Source: Sphingopyxis solisilvae
GTDB taxonomy: Bacteria; Pseudomonadota; Alphaproteobacteria; Sphingomonadales; Sphingomonadaceae
NCBI RefSeq assembly: GCF_015475875.1
Contig: NZ_JADKYM010000005.1
Coordinates: 121,067 to 185,066 of the forward strand
DNA: 64,000 bases
Reading direction: 5' to 3'
The translations under genes were made by a program, and so were the position numbers. The notes under the pieces are model-generated. The model was given only the letters and a program-made list of their open reading frames with translations, had not been told where the DNA came from and made no database searches. Shown here piece after piece: positions 53,936 through 63,140 of the stretch; position 1 is the stretch's first letter, and each line of letters opens with the position of its first letter.

Positions 53936-54304
53936 ATGGCACGTATCGCGGGCGTCAACCTGCCCACCAACAAGCGCGTGATCATCGCGCTCACCTACAT
54001 CCACGGCATCGGCCGCAAGACCGCCGTCGACATCGCCACCAAGCTGGGCATCGACCAGAGCCGCCGCGTTCAGGACCTGTCGGACGCCGAAGTCCTGCAG
54101 ATCCGCGAAACGATCGACGCCGACCTGGTCGTCGAGGGCGACCTGCGCCGCAACACGGCGATGAACATCAAGCGCCTGATGGACCTCGCCTGCTATCGCG
54201 GCCTGCGCCATCGCAAAGGCCTGCCAGTTCGCGGTCAGCGCACGCACACCAATGCGCGCACCCGCAAGGGCAAGGCCAAGGCCATCGCCGGCAAGAAGAA
54301 GTAA
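53936..54304 (+). CDS. rpsM: 30S ribosomal protein S13
   Basis: A 122-residue S13, which contacts the head of 16S rRNA and the P-site tRNA. It begins [20 protein letters not shown] and ends with the basic [20 protein letters not shown] tail. AGGAGA is nine bases upstream. In most alphaproteobacteria adk and secY precede it; here the preceding gene is a TetR regulator on the other strand, so the usual operon is broken just upstream. Confidence 0.98.
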   Translation: MARIAGVNLPTNKRVIIALTYIHGIGRKTAVDIATKLGIDQSRRVQDLSDAEVLQIRETIDADLVVEGDLRRNTAMNIKRLMDLACYRGLRHRKGLPVRGQRTHTNARTRKGKAKAIAGKKK

Positions 54305-54408
54305 GACCGGAAATTCGTCCGGGGGACGAATTTCCTTGCTTCTCCGCCGGAGGCCGCTCTCGAAACAGCGCTCCGGCCAGCTTCAGGATTTAGGATTAGG
54401 ATAGCATC

Positions 54409-54798
54409 ATGGCTCGTGAACCGCAGCGCCTCCGCCGGCGCGAACGCAAGAACATCTCGTCGGGCGTCGCCCACGTCAACGCGACCTTCAACAACACGAT
54501 GATCACCATCACCGACGCGCAGGGCAATGCGATTGCCTGGTCGAGCGCCGGCATGATGGGCTTCAAGGGCAGCCGCAAGTCGACCCCTTACGCGGCGCAG
54601 GTCTGTGCCGAAGACGCCGGCAAGAAGGCCGCCGAACATGGCGTCCGCACGCTGGAAGTCGAAGTGAAGGGCCCCGGCGCGGGCCGCGAATCGGCGCTCC
54701 GCGCGCTGCAGGCGGTCGGCTTCCACATCACCTCGATCCGCGACGTGACCCCGATCCCGCACAACGGTGTCCGCCCGGCCAAGCGCCGCCGCGTCTGA
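54409..54798 (+). CDS. rpsK: 30S ribosomal protein S11
   Basis: A 129-residue S11 on the platform of the small subunit. [20 protein letters not shown] near 17-36 and the C-terminal [14 protein letters not shown] are characteristic. It follows rpsM after 104 bases. Confidence 0.98.
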   Translation: MAREPQRLRRRERKNISSGVAHVNATFNNTMITITDAQGNAIAWSSAGMMGFKGSRKSTPYAAQVCAEDAGKKAAEHGVRTLEVEVKGPGAGRESALRALQAVGFHITSIRDVTPIPHNGVRPAKRRRV

Positions 54799-54899
54799 CG
54801 CCTTTTCCGGACGCGTCCGGTCGGGACGCGTTCGCACCAAATCTCTCGCTGGACCGGCGGTCGACCCCCGCCCGTCCCGCCCAAAGCAAAGGGAAGTCC

Positions 54900-55958
54900 A
54901 TGACTGTCAATATCCGGAACTGGCAGGAATTGAAGAAGCCCAGCAACCTGGAAATCAAGGCCGGAAGCGACGGCAAGCGCAAGGCGACCTTCGTTGCCGA
55001 ACCGCTTGAACGTGGTTTCGGCCTGACGCTGGGCAACGCGCTGCGCCGCGTGCTGCTCTCGTCGCTCCAGGGTGCGGCGATCACGTCGATCAAGATCGAG
55101 AACGTCCTCCACGAGTTCTCGAGCCTGGCCGGGGTGCGCGAAGACGTCACCGACATCGTCCTGAACGTCAAGCAGATCGCACTCAAGATGGAAGGCGAAG
55201 GCCCGAAGCGGCTGCAACTGTCGGCCACCGGTCCCGCGACCGTCAAGGCCGGCGACATCATGGTGTCGGGCGACATCAAGGTGATGAACCCGAACCATGT
55301 CATCTGCCACCTCGACGACGGTGCGACGCTGAACATGGAACTCGTCGCCGACACCGGCAAGGGTTACGTCCCCGCGACCGCCAACCGTCCCGCCGACGCG
55401 CCGATCGGCCTGATCCCGGTCGACTCGCTCTATTCGCCGGTGCGCCAGGTCGCCTACAAGGTCGACAATGCCCGCATCGGTCAGGAACTGGACTATGACA
55501 AGCTGAACCTGACCGTTGAAACCGACGGCACGGTGACCCCGGAAGACGCCGTCGCTTACGCCGCGCGCATCCTTCAGGACCAGCTGCAGGTGTTCGTCCA
55601 CTTCGAAGAAGCGATGAACGACAGCGGCATGATCGGCATGGCGGCACCGTCGGCGGCAGCGGACGAGTCGGATGTGAACCAGCTCAACCGCTTCCTGCTG
55701 AAGAAGGTCGACGAGCTCGAACTGTCGGTTCGCAGCGCGAACTGCCTGAAGAACGACAATATCATCTACATCGGTGATCTGGTCCAGAAGACCGAAGCCG
55801 AAATGCTGCGCACCCCGAACTTCGGCCGCAAATCCTTGAACGAAATCAAGGAAGTGCTGTCGTCGATGGGTCTGCGCCTGGGCATGGACATCCCTGGCTG
55901 GCCGCCCGAGAATATCGAGGAAATGGCCAAGAAGCTCGAACAGGAGCTGCTGGGTTAA
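54900..55958 (+). CDS. rpoA: RNA polymerase alpha subunit
   Basis: A 352-residue alpha subunit. The N-terminal assembly domain spans about 1-235, with [20 protein letters not shown] near 40. A linker follows, and the C-terminal DNA-binding domain is near 265-340 ([20 protein letters not shown] and [12 protein letters not shown]). It starts 101 bases after rpsK. A palindromic repeat lies between its stop and rplQ. Confidence 0.98.
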   Translation: MTVNIRNWQELKKPSNLEIKAGSDGKRKATFVAEPLERGFGLTLGNALRRVLLSSLQGAAITSIKIENVLHEFSSLAGVREDVTDIVLNVKQIALKMEGEGPKRLQLSATGPATVKAGDIMVSGDIKVMNPNHVICHLDDGATLNMELVADTGKGYVPATANRPADAPIGLIPVDSLYSPVRQVAYKVDNARIGQELDYDKLNLTVETDGTVTPEDAVAYAARILQDQLQVFVHFEEAMNDSGMIGMAAPSAAADESDVNQLNRFLLKKVDELELSVRSANCLKNDNIIYIGDLVQKTEAEMLRTPNFGRKSLNEIKEVLSSMGLRLGMDIPGWPPENIEEMAKKLEQELLG

Positions 55959-55959
55959 A

Positions 55960-56095
55960 ATCCTCCCCGCTTGCGGGGAGGTGGCAGCCCGAAGGGCTGA
56001 CGGAGGGGGTTCGCGACACGACGCAATGTGTCAGGCCGCAACCCCCCTCCACCACCGCTTCGCGGCGGTCCCCCTCCCCACTTCGTGGGGAGGAT
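55960..56095. repeat. intergenic palindromic repeat, family E copy 2, within the ribosomal operon
   Basis: A 136-base element with ends ATCCTCCCCGCTTGCGGGGA and TCCCCACTTCGTGGGGAGGAT. The inner parts are GGTGGCAG, GCTGACGGAGGGGG and the complementary CCCCCCTCCACCACCGC. It begins at the second base after the rpoA stop and ends 80 bases before rplQ. The 5' part CCTCCCCGCTTGCGGGGAGG is itself a tight hairpin. Confidence 0.9.
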
Positions 56096-56175
56096 CACAC
56101 GGGAATGGGTCGGCCCGCAATCGACCTGGCTTGGGGTACCTCACACGGCCCCTCTGACAAACGAAGGAATGGATT

Positions 56176-56598
56176 ATGCGTCATAAATCGGGTGGCCGGA
56201 AGCTGCAGCGCACCAGCGCGCACCGCACGGCGATGTTCCGCAACATGTCGGCCTCGCTCATCAAGCACGAGCAGGTCATGACCACCGTCGCCAAGGCGAA
56301 GGAACTGCGTCCCTATGTCGAAAAGCTGGTGACGCTGGCGAAGCGCGGTGGCCTGGCCAACCGTCGTCTCGCGCAGAGCCGCCTGATGAACGATGCGCAG
56401 CTCAAGAAGCTGTTTGACACCATCGCGGAGCGCTACAAGGATCGTAACGGCGGCTATACGCGCGTCATCAAGGCGGGCATACGCGCGTCGGACGCGGCGC
56501 CGATGGCGATCATCGAATTCGTCGACCGCGACGTAGACGCCAAGGGCCAGGATTCGGGTCCGGCCGAGCAGTTTGACGAGGACATGGCAGAAGCCTGA
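56176..56598 (+). CDS. rplQ: 50S ribosomal protein L17
   Basis: A 140-residue L17 located near the exit tunnel. It begins [20 protein letters not shown] and contains [20 protein letters not shown] near 33-52. The C-terminal 20 residues are acidic. Last gene of the ribosomal group, followed by a terminator. Confidence 0.98.
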   Translation: MRHKSGGRKLQRTSAHRTAMFRNMSASLIKHEQVMTTVAKAKELRPYVEKLVTLAKRGGLANRRLAQSRLMNDAQLKKLFDTIAERYKDRNGGYTRVIKAGIRASDAAPMAIIEFVDRDVDAKGQDSGPAEQFDEDMAEA

Positions 56599-56627
56599 GC
56601 TTCGCTCTAACCGATACAAGATCAAGG

Positions 56628-56658
56628 GCGGCCTCCGAAAGGATGGCCGCTCTTTTCT
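56628..56658 (+). terminator. rho-independent terminator after rplQ
   Basis: Stem GCGGCC/GGCCGC with an 11-base loop, then TCTTTTCTT. It ends the ribosomal transcript 30 bases after the rplQ stop. Confidence 0.75.
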
Positions 56659-56691
56659 TAGGCGCGAGGCCGTTGTCGGCACGTCTGTCGA

Positions 56692-56703
56692 TGTACTCGT
56701 ACA
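56692..56703 (+). promoter_or_regulatory. palindrome before XRE regulator
   Basis: TGTAC-TC-GTACA, a perfect 12-base palindrome at the edge of a short AT-rich stretch (56690-56748) that must hold the regulator's promoter. It may be an auto-operator. Confidence 0.35.
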
Positions 56704-56748
56704 CAATTAAACAGCACATCATAACATTCACGGTGTATTTATTGCAGC

Positions 56749-57126
56749 ATGGCGAGTGAGATTGACGTCGGTTCGTTGTTCAAAGATCAGGCAACCATGG
56801 ACGTTCCGCAACAACCACAATTGCGAACCGAAACCTTTGGCGCCCGCTTGCGGCGATTGCGGCGCTCGCGCAGGCTCAGTCAGGCTGAACTGGCGTCGGC
56901 GCTGAACGTGAGCGCGCCTGCCATATCGGGCTGGGAAAAGGGTCGAGCACGCCCCCGGCACGGCAGAGTAGCGGCGCTGGGTAAGATGCTCGGCGTATCG
57001 ACTGCTGAATTGCTCGGCAGCGACGACCGTGAATTCGCACCCGACCTGCTGGCAGCCAGTCGGGCCGATATCGCCCGCGTCATCGGCACCACACCGGACA
57101 AGGTCCGGATCTTGATCGAGTTCTAA
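56749..57126 (+). CDS. XRE family DNA-binding regulator
   Basis: A 125-residue protein. Residues about 28-85 are an HTH-XRE domain: FGARLRRLRRSRRLSQAELA, then LNVSAPAISGWEKGRARPR, the recognition helix region, then LGVSTAELLG. The remaining 40 residues may form a dimerisation or effector part. No ribosome site precedes the ATG at 56749, so it may be leaderless; an in-frame ATG at 56797 has AGG upstream and would remove 16 poorly structured residues. Target unknown. Confidence 0.85.
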   Translation: MASEIDVGSLFKDQATMDVPQQPQLRTETFGARLRRLRRSRRLSQAELASALNVSAPAISGWEKGRARPRHGRVAALGKMLGVSTAELLGSDDREFAPDLLAASRADIARVIGTTPDKVRILIEF

Positions 57127-57253
57127 TCGCTCATCGTCCGGCGCCAGCCCACACCACCGCTAAAATAGGGCCGGAATCGGCTTGCCCGCAGCGCTTGCAT
57201 CCTTACATATTGGCGCACGATAATTTCCCCCGAACGATGAGGATCGCCTTGCC

Positions 57254-59413
57254 ATGCACCGTAGAACCCTGTCCGCGCCGCTGGCGCTCGTCGCCCTTGT
57301 CATGACCCCGGTCGCCGCGCAGGCCTCTGGCTCGGCGACGGCCGCGCCCGCGCCGATGCTCGCCTATCCCGATACGCTGCGCGGCGACACGGTCGATCCG
57401 CAGTTCGGCGTCGATGTCGCCGACCCCTATCGCTGGCTGGAGGACGATGTCCGCGTCAACCCGAAGGTCGCCGAATGGGTCGCGGCGCAGAACAAGGTCA
57501 CCGACGCCTATCTCGCCACCCTGCCCGGGCGCGAGATGTTCAAGCAGCGGATGACCGAGCTGTATAATTACGAGCGCTTCGGCCTGCCGCGCAAAGCGGG
57601 AGCGAATTATTTCTATACCCGCAACGACGGTTTGCAACCGCAGTCGGTGCTTTACGTCCGCGAAGGATTGCACGGCGAAGGCCGCGTTCTGATCGACCCC
57701 AATCTGTGGGCCCAGGACGGCGCCACCGCGCTCGCCGAATGGCGGCCGTCCGAGGATGGGAAATATCTGCTCTATTCGGTGCAGGATGGCGGCACCGACT
57801 GGCGCATCGTCCGCGTCAAGGATGTCGCCACCGGCCAGGATCTGGCCGACGAGGTGCGCTGGGTGAAATTTTCGGCGCTCGATTGGGCAAAGGACGGCAG
57901 CGGATTTTATTATTCGCGCTTCCCGGAGCCGAAGGAGGGCGAAGCGTTCCAGTCGCTGAACGAAAATCACGCGGTCTATTTCCACAAGCTCGGCACCCCG
58001 CAAAGCGCCGACGTGCTGGTTCACGCCGCCCCCGACCGGCCCAAGCTGAACAATTCGGCGGTGGTCAGTGACGACGGAAAATATCTGCTGGTGTTCGGTT
58101 CCGAAGGGACCGATGCGCGGTTGGGCGTGACGCTGTACCCGATCGGCAGCAACGGCATGGGCAAACCGGTCACGCTGGTTGGTGATTTCGCGAACAACTG
58201 GGAATATGTCACCAACCAGGGTCCGCTGTTCACCTTTGTCACCAACAAGGACGCGCCGCGCGAACGACTGGTGCGGATGGATATCCGGCGGCCCGGCAAG
58301 CTGACCGAACTGGTTGCGGAGAGCGAGGACACGCTGGTCGGCGCATCGCGCGTCGGCGACCGCATCATCCTGTCGTACCTGGGCGATGCGAAATCAGAGG
58401 CGCAGATGATTACGCTCGACGGCAAGAAGGTCGCCGACATCAATCTAGCCGACATCGGGTCGGCATCGGGATTCGGCGGCAAGTCGACCGACCCCGAAAC
58501 CTTTTATGCCTTTTCCAGCTTTGCACGGCCAACCACAATCTACCGGCTTGATACCGCGACCGGCAAAAGCGAAATTTTTGCCGAGCCCAAACTGACCTTC
58601 CAGCCCAACGATTTCACCGTCGAGCAGCGCTTTTACAAGTCGAAGGACGGCACCGAAATTCCGATGTTCGTCGTGATGAAAAAGGGCATCGACCGCAGCA
58701 AGGGATCGCCGACGCTGCTATACGGTTATGGCGGGTTCAACGTGTCGATGACTCCGGGCTTTTCACCGACGCGCCTGGCGTGGGTCGACAAGGGCGGCGT
58801 ACTGGCGATCGCCAACCTGCGCGGCGGCGGCGAATATGGCAAGGCGTGGCATGACGCCGGGCGGCTCGACAAGAAACAGAATGTGTTCGACGATTTCATC
58901 GCTGCGGCCGAATATCTGATCGCCGAAGGCGTCGCGGGCAAAGGCCAGGTCGCGGTCGAAGGCGGGTCGAACGGCGGATTGCTGGTCGGCGCGGTGGTCA
59001 ACCAGCGTCCCGATCTGTTCGCCGCGGGCCTGCCTGCGGTCGGGGTGATGGACATGCTGCGCTTCGACCGCTTTACCGCCGGACGTTATTGGGTCGACGA
59101 TTACGGCTATCCGTCGAAGGAGGCGGATTTCAAGAATCTGCTGTCCTATTCACCCTATCACAACATCCGGTCGGGAGTGTCCTATCCCGCCGTGCTGGTA
59201 ACGACCGCCGACACCGACGACCGCGTCGTACCGGGGCATAGCTTCAAATATACCGCCGCGCTCCAGCACGCCAAGGCGGGCGACAAGCCGCACCTGATCC
59301 GCGTCGAGACGCGCGCCGGTCACGGATCGGGCAAGCCGACCGACAAGATCATCGCCGAAGCGGCCGACAAATACGCCTTTGCCGCGAAATGGACCGGGCT
59401 GACCGTCGAATAG
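57254..59413 (+). CDS. prolyl oligopeptidase, S9A, exported
   Basis: A 719-residue serine peptidase cutting after proline in short peptides. Signal peptide at 1-25 (ALVALVMTPVAAQASG). The N-terminal YPDTLRGDTVDPQFGVDVAD-type segment and PYRWLEDD are typical. The beta-propeller spans about 105-440. The catalytic domain carries Ser in EGGSNGGLLVGAV near 577, Asp in TTADTDDRVVPGHS near 660 and His in RAGHGSGKPTDK near 697. It is separate from the S9 enzyme at 47.8 kb, which has the GGSYGG elbow. Its 3' end overlaps the next gene by 25 bases. Confidence 0.95.
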   Translation: MHRRTLSAPLALVALVMTPVAAQASGSATAAPAPMLAYPDTLRGDTVDPQFGVDVADPYRWLEDDVRVNPKVAEWVAAQNKVTDAYLATLPGREMFKQRMTELYNYERFGLPRKAGANYFYTRNDGLQPQSVLYVREGLHGEGRVLIDPNLWAQDGATALAEWRPSEDGKYLLYSVQDGGTDWRIVRVKDVATGQDLADEVRWVKFSALDWAKDGSGFYYSRFPEPKEGEAFQSLNENHAVYFHKLGTPQSADVLVHAAPDRPKLNNSAVVSDDGKYLLVFGSEGTDARLGVTLYPIGSNGMGKPVTLVGDFANNWEYVTNQGPLFTFVTNKDAPRERLVRMDIRRPGKLTELVAESEDTLVGASRVGDRIILSYLGDAKSEAQMITLDGKKVADINLADIGSASGFGGKSTDPETFYAFSSFARPTTIYRLDTATGKSEIFAEPKLTFQPNDFTVEQRFYKSKDGTEIPMFVVMKKGIDRSKGSPTLLYGYGGFNVSMTPGFSPTRLAWVDKGGVLAIANLRGGGEYGKAWHDAGRLDKKQNVFDDFIAAAEYLIAEGVAGKGQVAVEGGSNGGLLVGAVVNQRPDLFAAGLPAVGVMDMLRFDRFTAGRYWVDDYGYPSKEADFKNLLSYSPYHNIRSGVSYPAVLVTTADTDDRVVPGHSFKYTAALQHAKAGDKPHLIRVETRAGHGSGKPTDKIIAEAADKYAFAAKWTGLTVE

Positions 59414-60501
59414 GGCGCTGGCCCGCTGTCGCCGTTGCCGTCCTGTTGGGGCTGGCAGCGGCGATCTGGGCCGTGTTGCCCGACGGACATGCGGCGCGCG
59501 TCGAGCGGGTTGCCGGATGCCATGATCCGGCGGCGCAGCCCAAGGTCGAAACGCTGGCGGGCGGCCGCCAGGCGGTGCGTCTGCGGGTGCTGTTGTGGAA
59601 TGTCGAAGGGCTGCCCTGGCCGATCCGCAGCGGGCGCGACGCCAAGCTGGCGCGGATAGCGCAGTGGATTGCGCAGCGCCGCGCGGCAGGGCTTGGTCCC
59701 GACATCTTGATCCTGCACAAGGCCTTTACGCCCGCCGCGTCGCGGATCGCGCTGGCGGGAGACTTTCACTCGGTGTTGCCCGGACCCGCGCTCGACGACG
59801 CCCGGCATCTGCCCGCCGCGGTGGCCCCCGCCGCGTTTGCCACCTCCGCCGACTGGCGCAAGGGCGAGCGGCTGGGCAAATGGCTGGACGGCGGGCTCTA
59901 TATCGCGACCGACCTGCCGGTGCTGGCGCGATTCCACCTGCCATTCGGCGCCGCGACCTGCGCGGGATATGATTGCCTGGCCAACAAGGGAAGCCAGGCG
60001 GCGATCGTTGCAATTCCCGGCGCGCCCGATGTGCTGCGGATCTTCAACACCCATCGCAATGCGCGCGAACCGTCGGGCGTGTCGATCGCGCGCGCCGAAA
60101 CCGCGCACGCGCTGCAGACCGAAGAAAATGACCTCATCCTGGAAGCGATCCGCGCCGAGGGCGGCGCGATGATTGCGGCGGGTGATTTCAACAATTATCG
60201 CGCCGGCGACAGGATGGGCCGGTTCGCAAACGACCCGGGGTTCCGCCTCGCGGCCAAAGGCTCCGGTCTCGCCGCCCGCGCCGCGTCGATGACCGATGCC
60301 AAGGCCTGGACCGACGCCTACGACCTGATGGGCTTTCGCAGTACGGACGCGCTACACGTCGAGCCGCTGGCGGTTGCGACGCTGTTCGACGGCTTGCATG
60401 GCCCGCGCCTTGCCGACCATCCCGCCCAATATGTGATCTTTCGTCTCAGCTGGAACGCGCGATCCGAGCCGCACCGGATCGCCGTCCCGGCCTGCCCCTG
60501 A
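59389..60501 (+). CDS. endonuclease/exonuclease/phosphatase (EEP) family protein, membrane-anchored or exported
   Basis: A 370-residue EEP-fold protein with an N-terminal hydrophobic segment (about 10-30). Visible family positions are the Asn in LLWNVEGLP near 67, HRN near 222, GDFNNYR near 265 and the C-terminal ADHPAQY near 342 (Asp-His pair). The metal-binding Glu normally in a LQE motif after strand 2 is not obvious: the corresponding place reads DILILHKAF. Relatives include neutral sphingomyelinases and nucleases, which fits sphingolipid-containing bacteria, but the substrate is not determinable. It starts inside the prolyl oligopeptidase gene and its stop abuts the DUF4282 gene. Confidence 0.78.
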   Translation: MDRADRRIGRWPAVAVAVLLGLAAAIWAVLPDGHAARVERVAGCHDPAAQPKVETLAGGRQAVRLRVLLWNVEGLPWPIRSGRDAKLARIAQWIAQRRAAGLGPDILILHKAFTPAASRIALAGDFHSVLPGPALDDARHLPAAVAPAAFATSADWRKGERLGKWLDGGLYIATDLPVLARFHLPFGAATCAGYDCLANKGSQAAIVAIPGAPDVLRIFNTHRNAREPSGVSIARAETAHALQTEENDLILEAIRAEGGAMIAAGDFNNYRAGDRMGRFANDPGFRLAAKGSGLAARAASMTDAKAWTDAYDLMGFRSTDALHVEPLAVATLFDGLHGPRLADHPAQYVIFRLSWNARSEPHRIAVPACP

Positions 60502-60804
60502 TCAGGGCTGCGGCGGCAAGCGGTCGCGAATGGCGCCCAGCCGCTCGTTCATGCTGAAGATCACCATGTAGATTTCGATGACGATGCGCCAGATCAGCAC
60601 GCCGAACGCGAGGCCGATGATCGAGAGCAGCAACATGCCGAGCCCGGTCGCCGCAGAATAGCCCATCATGCCAAAGGCGCCGCTGATCGAGACCAGGCAC
60701 ATGATAACCATACCGATCAGACCCAGCCAATAGACGACCTTCAGGACCGTCGGCGCGACCATCTTTTCGAACTTGAACAGATCTCCGAATTCAAAATCCT
60801 TCAT
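60502..60804 (-). CDS. DUF4282 membrane protein
   Basis: A 100-residue protein with two long transmembrane helices (about 20-45 and 52-80) and the DUF4282-type opening FEFGDLFKFEKMVAP. AGGGG is six bases before the ATG. Function unknown. It converges on the EEP gene with no gap between stops. Confidence 0.85.
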   Translation of the reverse strand: MKDFEFGDLFKFEKMVAPTVLKVVYWLGLIGMVIMCLVSISGAFGMMGYSAATGLGMLLLSIIGLAFGVLIWRIVIEIYMVIFSMNERLGAIRDRLPPQP

Positions 60805-60926
60805 GACTTACCCCTTTCGTCATTCCGGCCGGCGGCTTTTGTCCAGCCGAGGCGGCAGGATGGCATGTTTGCCCGGCAATGGGAAGGCGGTTGCCAAAGA
60901 CGCCGCGGCGCGCGAAAGGTTCGCCG

Positions 60927-61415
60927 ATGTCCTATGCCCTCTCCTTCACCGCCACCGACCCCGCCCGGCTCTGGACCGAAGCCGCCGACGCCGCCGCGGC
61001 GCTTGTCGCGGGCGAGCGCGACGGCATCGCCAATATGGCGAATGTCGCGGCGCTGATCTGGCAAGCGATCCCCGACCTGAACTGGGCCGGATTTTATCGC
61101 TTCGACGGGACCGAGCTGGTTCTGGGGCCGTTTCAAGGCAAGGCGGCGTGCATTCGCATCCCGCTCGACAAGGGAGTGTGCGGCGCCGCGGCGCGAATGC
61201 GCGCGACGCAGCGGGTCGACGATGTCCACGCCTTTCCCGGCCATATCGCGTGCGACGCCGACAGCCGCAGCGAGCTGGTGGTGCCGGTGGTCGCGGGCGA
61301 CCGGCTGGTCGGGGTGCTCGACCTCGACAGCCCGCTGCCGGGCCGGTTCTCGGCCGCCGATCAGGTCGGCGCCGAAGCGCTGGTGGCACGGATCGCCGGG
61401 GCGCTCGCCGACTGA
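60927..61415 (+). CDS. msrC: free methionine-(R)-sulfoxide reductase (GAF domain)
   Basis: A 162-residue GAF-domain enzyme that reduces free methionine-R-sulfoxide. WAGFYRF, LGPFQGKAACIRIPL near 70, GVCGAAA near 88 and HIACDADSRSELVVPV near 110 hold the conserved Cys positions and binding pocket of fRMsr. The ATG at 60927 has AAAGG eight bases upstream; an in-frame start at 60879 is less likely. It is divergent from the DUF4282 gene. Confidence 0.92.
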   Translation: MSYALSFTATDPARLWTEAADAAAALVAGERDGIANMANVAALIWQAIPDLNWAGFYRFDGTELVLGPFQGKAACIRIPLDKGVCGAAARMRATQRVDDVHAFPGHIACDADSRSELVVPVVAGDRLVGVLDLDSPLPGRFSAADQVGAEALVARIAGALAD

Positions 61416-61541
61416 CCGCCGCCGCCTATCTGACCCAAATCGGGACGCAAAGCGCAGGGTTAACGGATTCGCGAACGGGCGTCATTTTTGCTAACAAGCT
61501 GTTAACCAATCGGTTCGGGCCGAGGGAACAGGGAGTCAGCC

Positions 61542-62396
61542 ATGCGTACGTTCGTTCTGTTGGGAGTGGCCACCGTGTCGCTGGTGCTGGCGGGCCGCGC
61601 CGGGGCCGAGGCACCGGCAGTCGAGACCCGCGCCGCGACCGACCTGGCGGGCAGCGCTTCGTTCAGCGACCATGCCAAACCGGCGCTGGATTATGGCGCC
61701 CCCGCCGATCCCGACGTCCGTGTTTACACCGGTCATGCCGACCGCATTCCCAGCGAATCCGAATATCGCCGCGTGTCGGGCTATGATGCCGAGGGTCGCT
61801 GGACCGGCACTTGGTCGGGGACCTATGAAGCGCCCGACGGCCGCCGCTATAACGGCACCTATGAAGGATCGGTCGAGGGCCATGGCGCCGGTTATCCGCC
61901 GTCGCCGCACCCTTATTACGGTGGCGGATACGACCCGCAATATGACATGGACATGGAACGCCGCTGTGGCCGGGGGGGCACAGCGGGCGGCGCGGTTGTC
62001 GGCGGAGTCGTGGGGGGCGTCGTCGGCAACCGCATCGCCGGCAGAGGCAACCGCACCGAAGGCACGATCATCGGCGGCGCGCTGGGCGCAGTCGCGGGCG
62101 CCGCGATCGGTGATGCCGCGGACAAGAAGAAATGCGAAGACTGGTGGGCGCGCCGCGGATCGCACCACAGCACGACCACCTATCATCACGGCGGATACGG
62201 TCATGGCTATGGCTACGGCTATTACACGCCGGGTGTGGTGGTGACGACGACGATCACCCACGGGGCGCCGGTGGTTTCCGAAACGGTCGAGACGACCACC
62301 AAGACCTATTATGAAAATGTCCCGGCGCGGAAACGCTATGCGGCCAAGAAAAAGTGGAAGCCGAAACCCAAGGCCAAGCCGCGCTGCGTCTGTTGA
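61542..62396 (+). CDS. secreted protein with glycine-zipper 2TM domain
   Basis: A 284-residue protein with a signal peptide (MRTFVLLGVATVSLVLAGRA). A Tyr/Gly-rich middle (GTWSGTYEAPDGRRYNGTYE near 85-104) precedes a glycine-zipper membrane segment near 145-185 (GGAVVGGVVGGVVGNRIAG, GGALGAVAGAAIGD), as in outer-membrane 17-kDa antigen-type proteins. The C-terminus has HHGGYGHGYGYGYY and a Lys/Pro-rich end. It probably sits in the outer membrane or envelope; function unknown. Confidence 0.85.
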   Translation: MRTFVLLGVATVSLVLAGRAGAEAPAVETRAATDLAGSASFSDHAKPALDYGAPADPDVRVYTGHADRIPSESEYRRVSGYDAEGRWTGTWSGTYEAPDGRRYNGTYEGSVEGHGAGYPPSPHPYYGGGYDPQYDMDMERRCGRGGTAGGAVVGGVVGGVVGNRIAGRGNRTEGTIIGGALGAVAGAAIGDAADKKKCEDWWARRGSHHSTTTYHHGGYGHGYGYGYYTPGVVVTTTITHGAPVVSETVETTTKTYYENVPARKRYAAKKKWKPKPKAKPRCVC

Positions 62397-62429
62397 ACAC
62401 CCGACAGGTCTGGTCACCTGTGGTTTGAA

Positions 62430-62460
62430 GGCCCGCCATCCAAGCGATGGCGGGCCTTTT
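62430..62460 (+). terminator. rho-independent terminator
   Basis: A perfect 11-pair stem GGCCCGCCATC/GATGGCGGGCC with loop CAAGC, then TTTT. It ends the transcript of the glycine-zipper gene. Confidence 0.9.
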
Positions 62461-62586
62461 CATGTCGCGGCGCGCCCCGTCGCGGCGCGGCAACGGTTCA
62501 GCGGTGCGAAAGCATCACGGGCGTAGGCGATAGCGCCTGACGGGCCAGCAGATTCTGTGCCCGCATATTGGGGGGAGCATCACCCG

Positions 62587-63132
62587 ATGCGTCAGTTCAC
62601 CAGTCTTGCCGCCGCAGCTGCGGTTGTTGTTACCTCGGTCGGCGTGAGCATCGCCCCTGCCGATGCGCGCCAGCGCCACGGCGGCTGGGGCCACCGCCAC
62701 CATGACCGGATCAGCACCGGCGACGTGCTTGGCGGCTTGCTGATTATCGGCACGATCGCCGCGATCGCGAGCGCCGCGAGCAAGGATCGCCGCGACCGCG
62801 CGCCCGACGATCGTTACGATCCGCCGTATCGCGACACCCCCCGGTATGACCAGCGCGGACGCGACTATGTCCCGCCGGACGATGGCGGCAGCGGCGACTT
62901 CGGCTCCCGCCCCTATGGCAACGGTGAAGCCGAAGCACGCGCCGCCGACGCATGTAGCTGGGCGGTCGAGGCCGAAATGGGCGACGACGCCCGCGTCGAC
63001 GACATTACCGGCACCGAGGCCAATGATGGCGGCTGGTATGTGACAGGCACCGCTTCGCGGCTCGGCGGCGAGGTGCGCAGTTTCGGATGCCGTTACCGCA
63101 ACGGGCGCGTTGTCGACGTTCGTTTCGGCTGA
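62587..63132 (+). CDS. secreted protein, paralogue a (C-terminal two-Cys domain)
   Basis: A 181-residue protein with a signal peptide (MRQFTSLAAAAAVVVTSVGV, cut near ADA). A short hydrophobic segment LGGLLIIGTIAAIASAA lies near 44-60, followed by a charged Arg/Asp/Tyr-rich stretch. The C-terminal domain (about 115-181) has DACSWAVEAEMG, DDITGTE, GWYVTGTA and FGCRYRNGRVVDVRFG. It shares this pattern and the GDVLGGLLI-type segment with the gene at 63411. GGGGGGAG precedes the ATG at 62587. Function unknown. Confidence 0.8.
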   Translation: MRQFTSLAAAAAVVVTSVGVSIAPADARQRHGGWGHRHHDRISTGDVLGGLLIIGTIAAIASAASKDRRDRAPDDRYDPPYRDTPRYDQRGRDYVPPDDGGSGDFGSRPYGNGEAEARAADACSWAVEAEMGDDARVDDITGTEANDGGWYVTGTASRLGGEVRSFGCRYRNGRVVDVRFG

Positions 63133-63140
63133 CCTGATCG

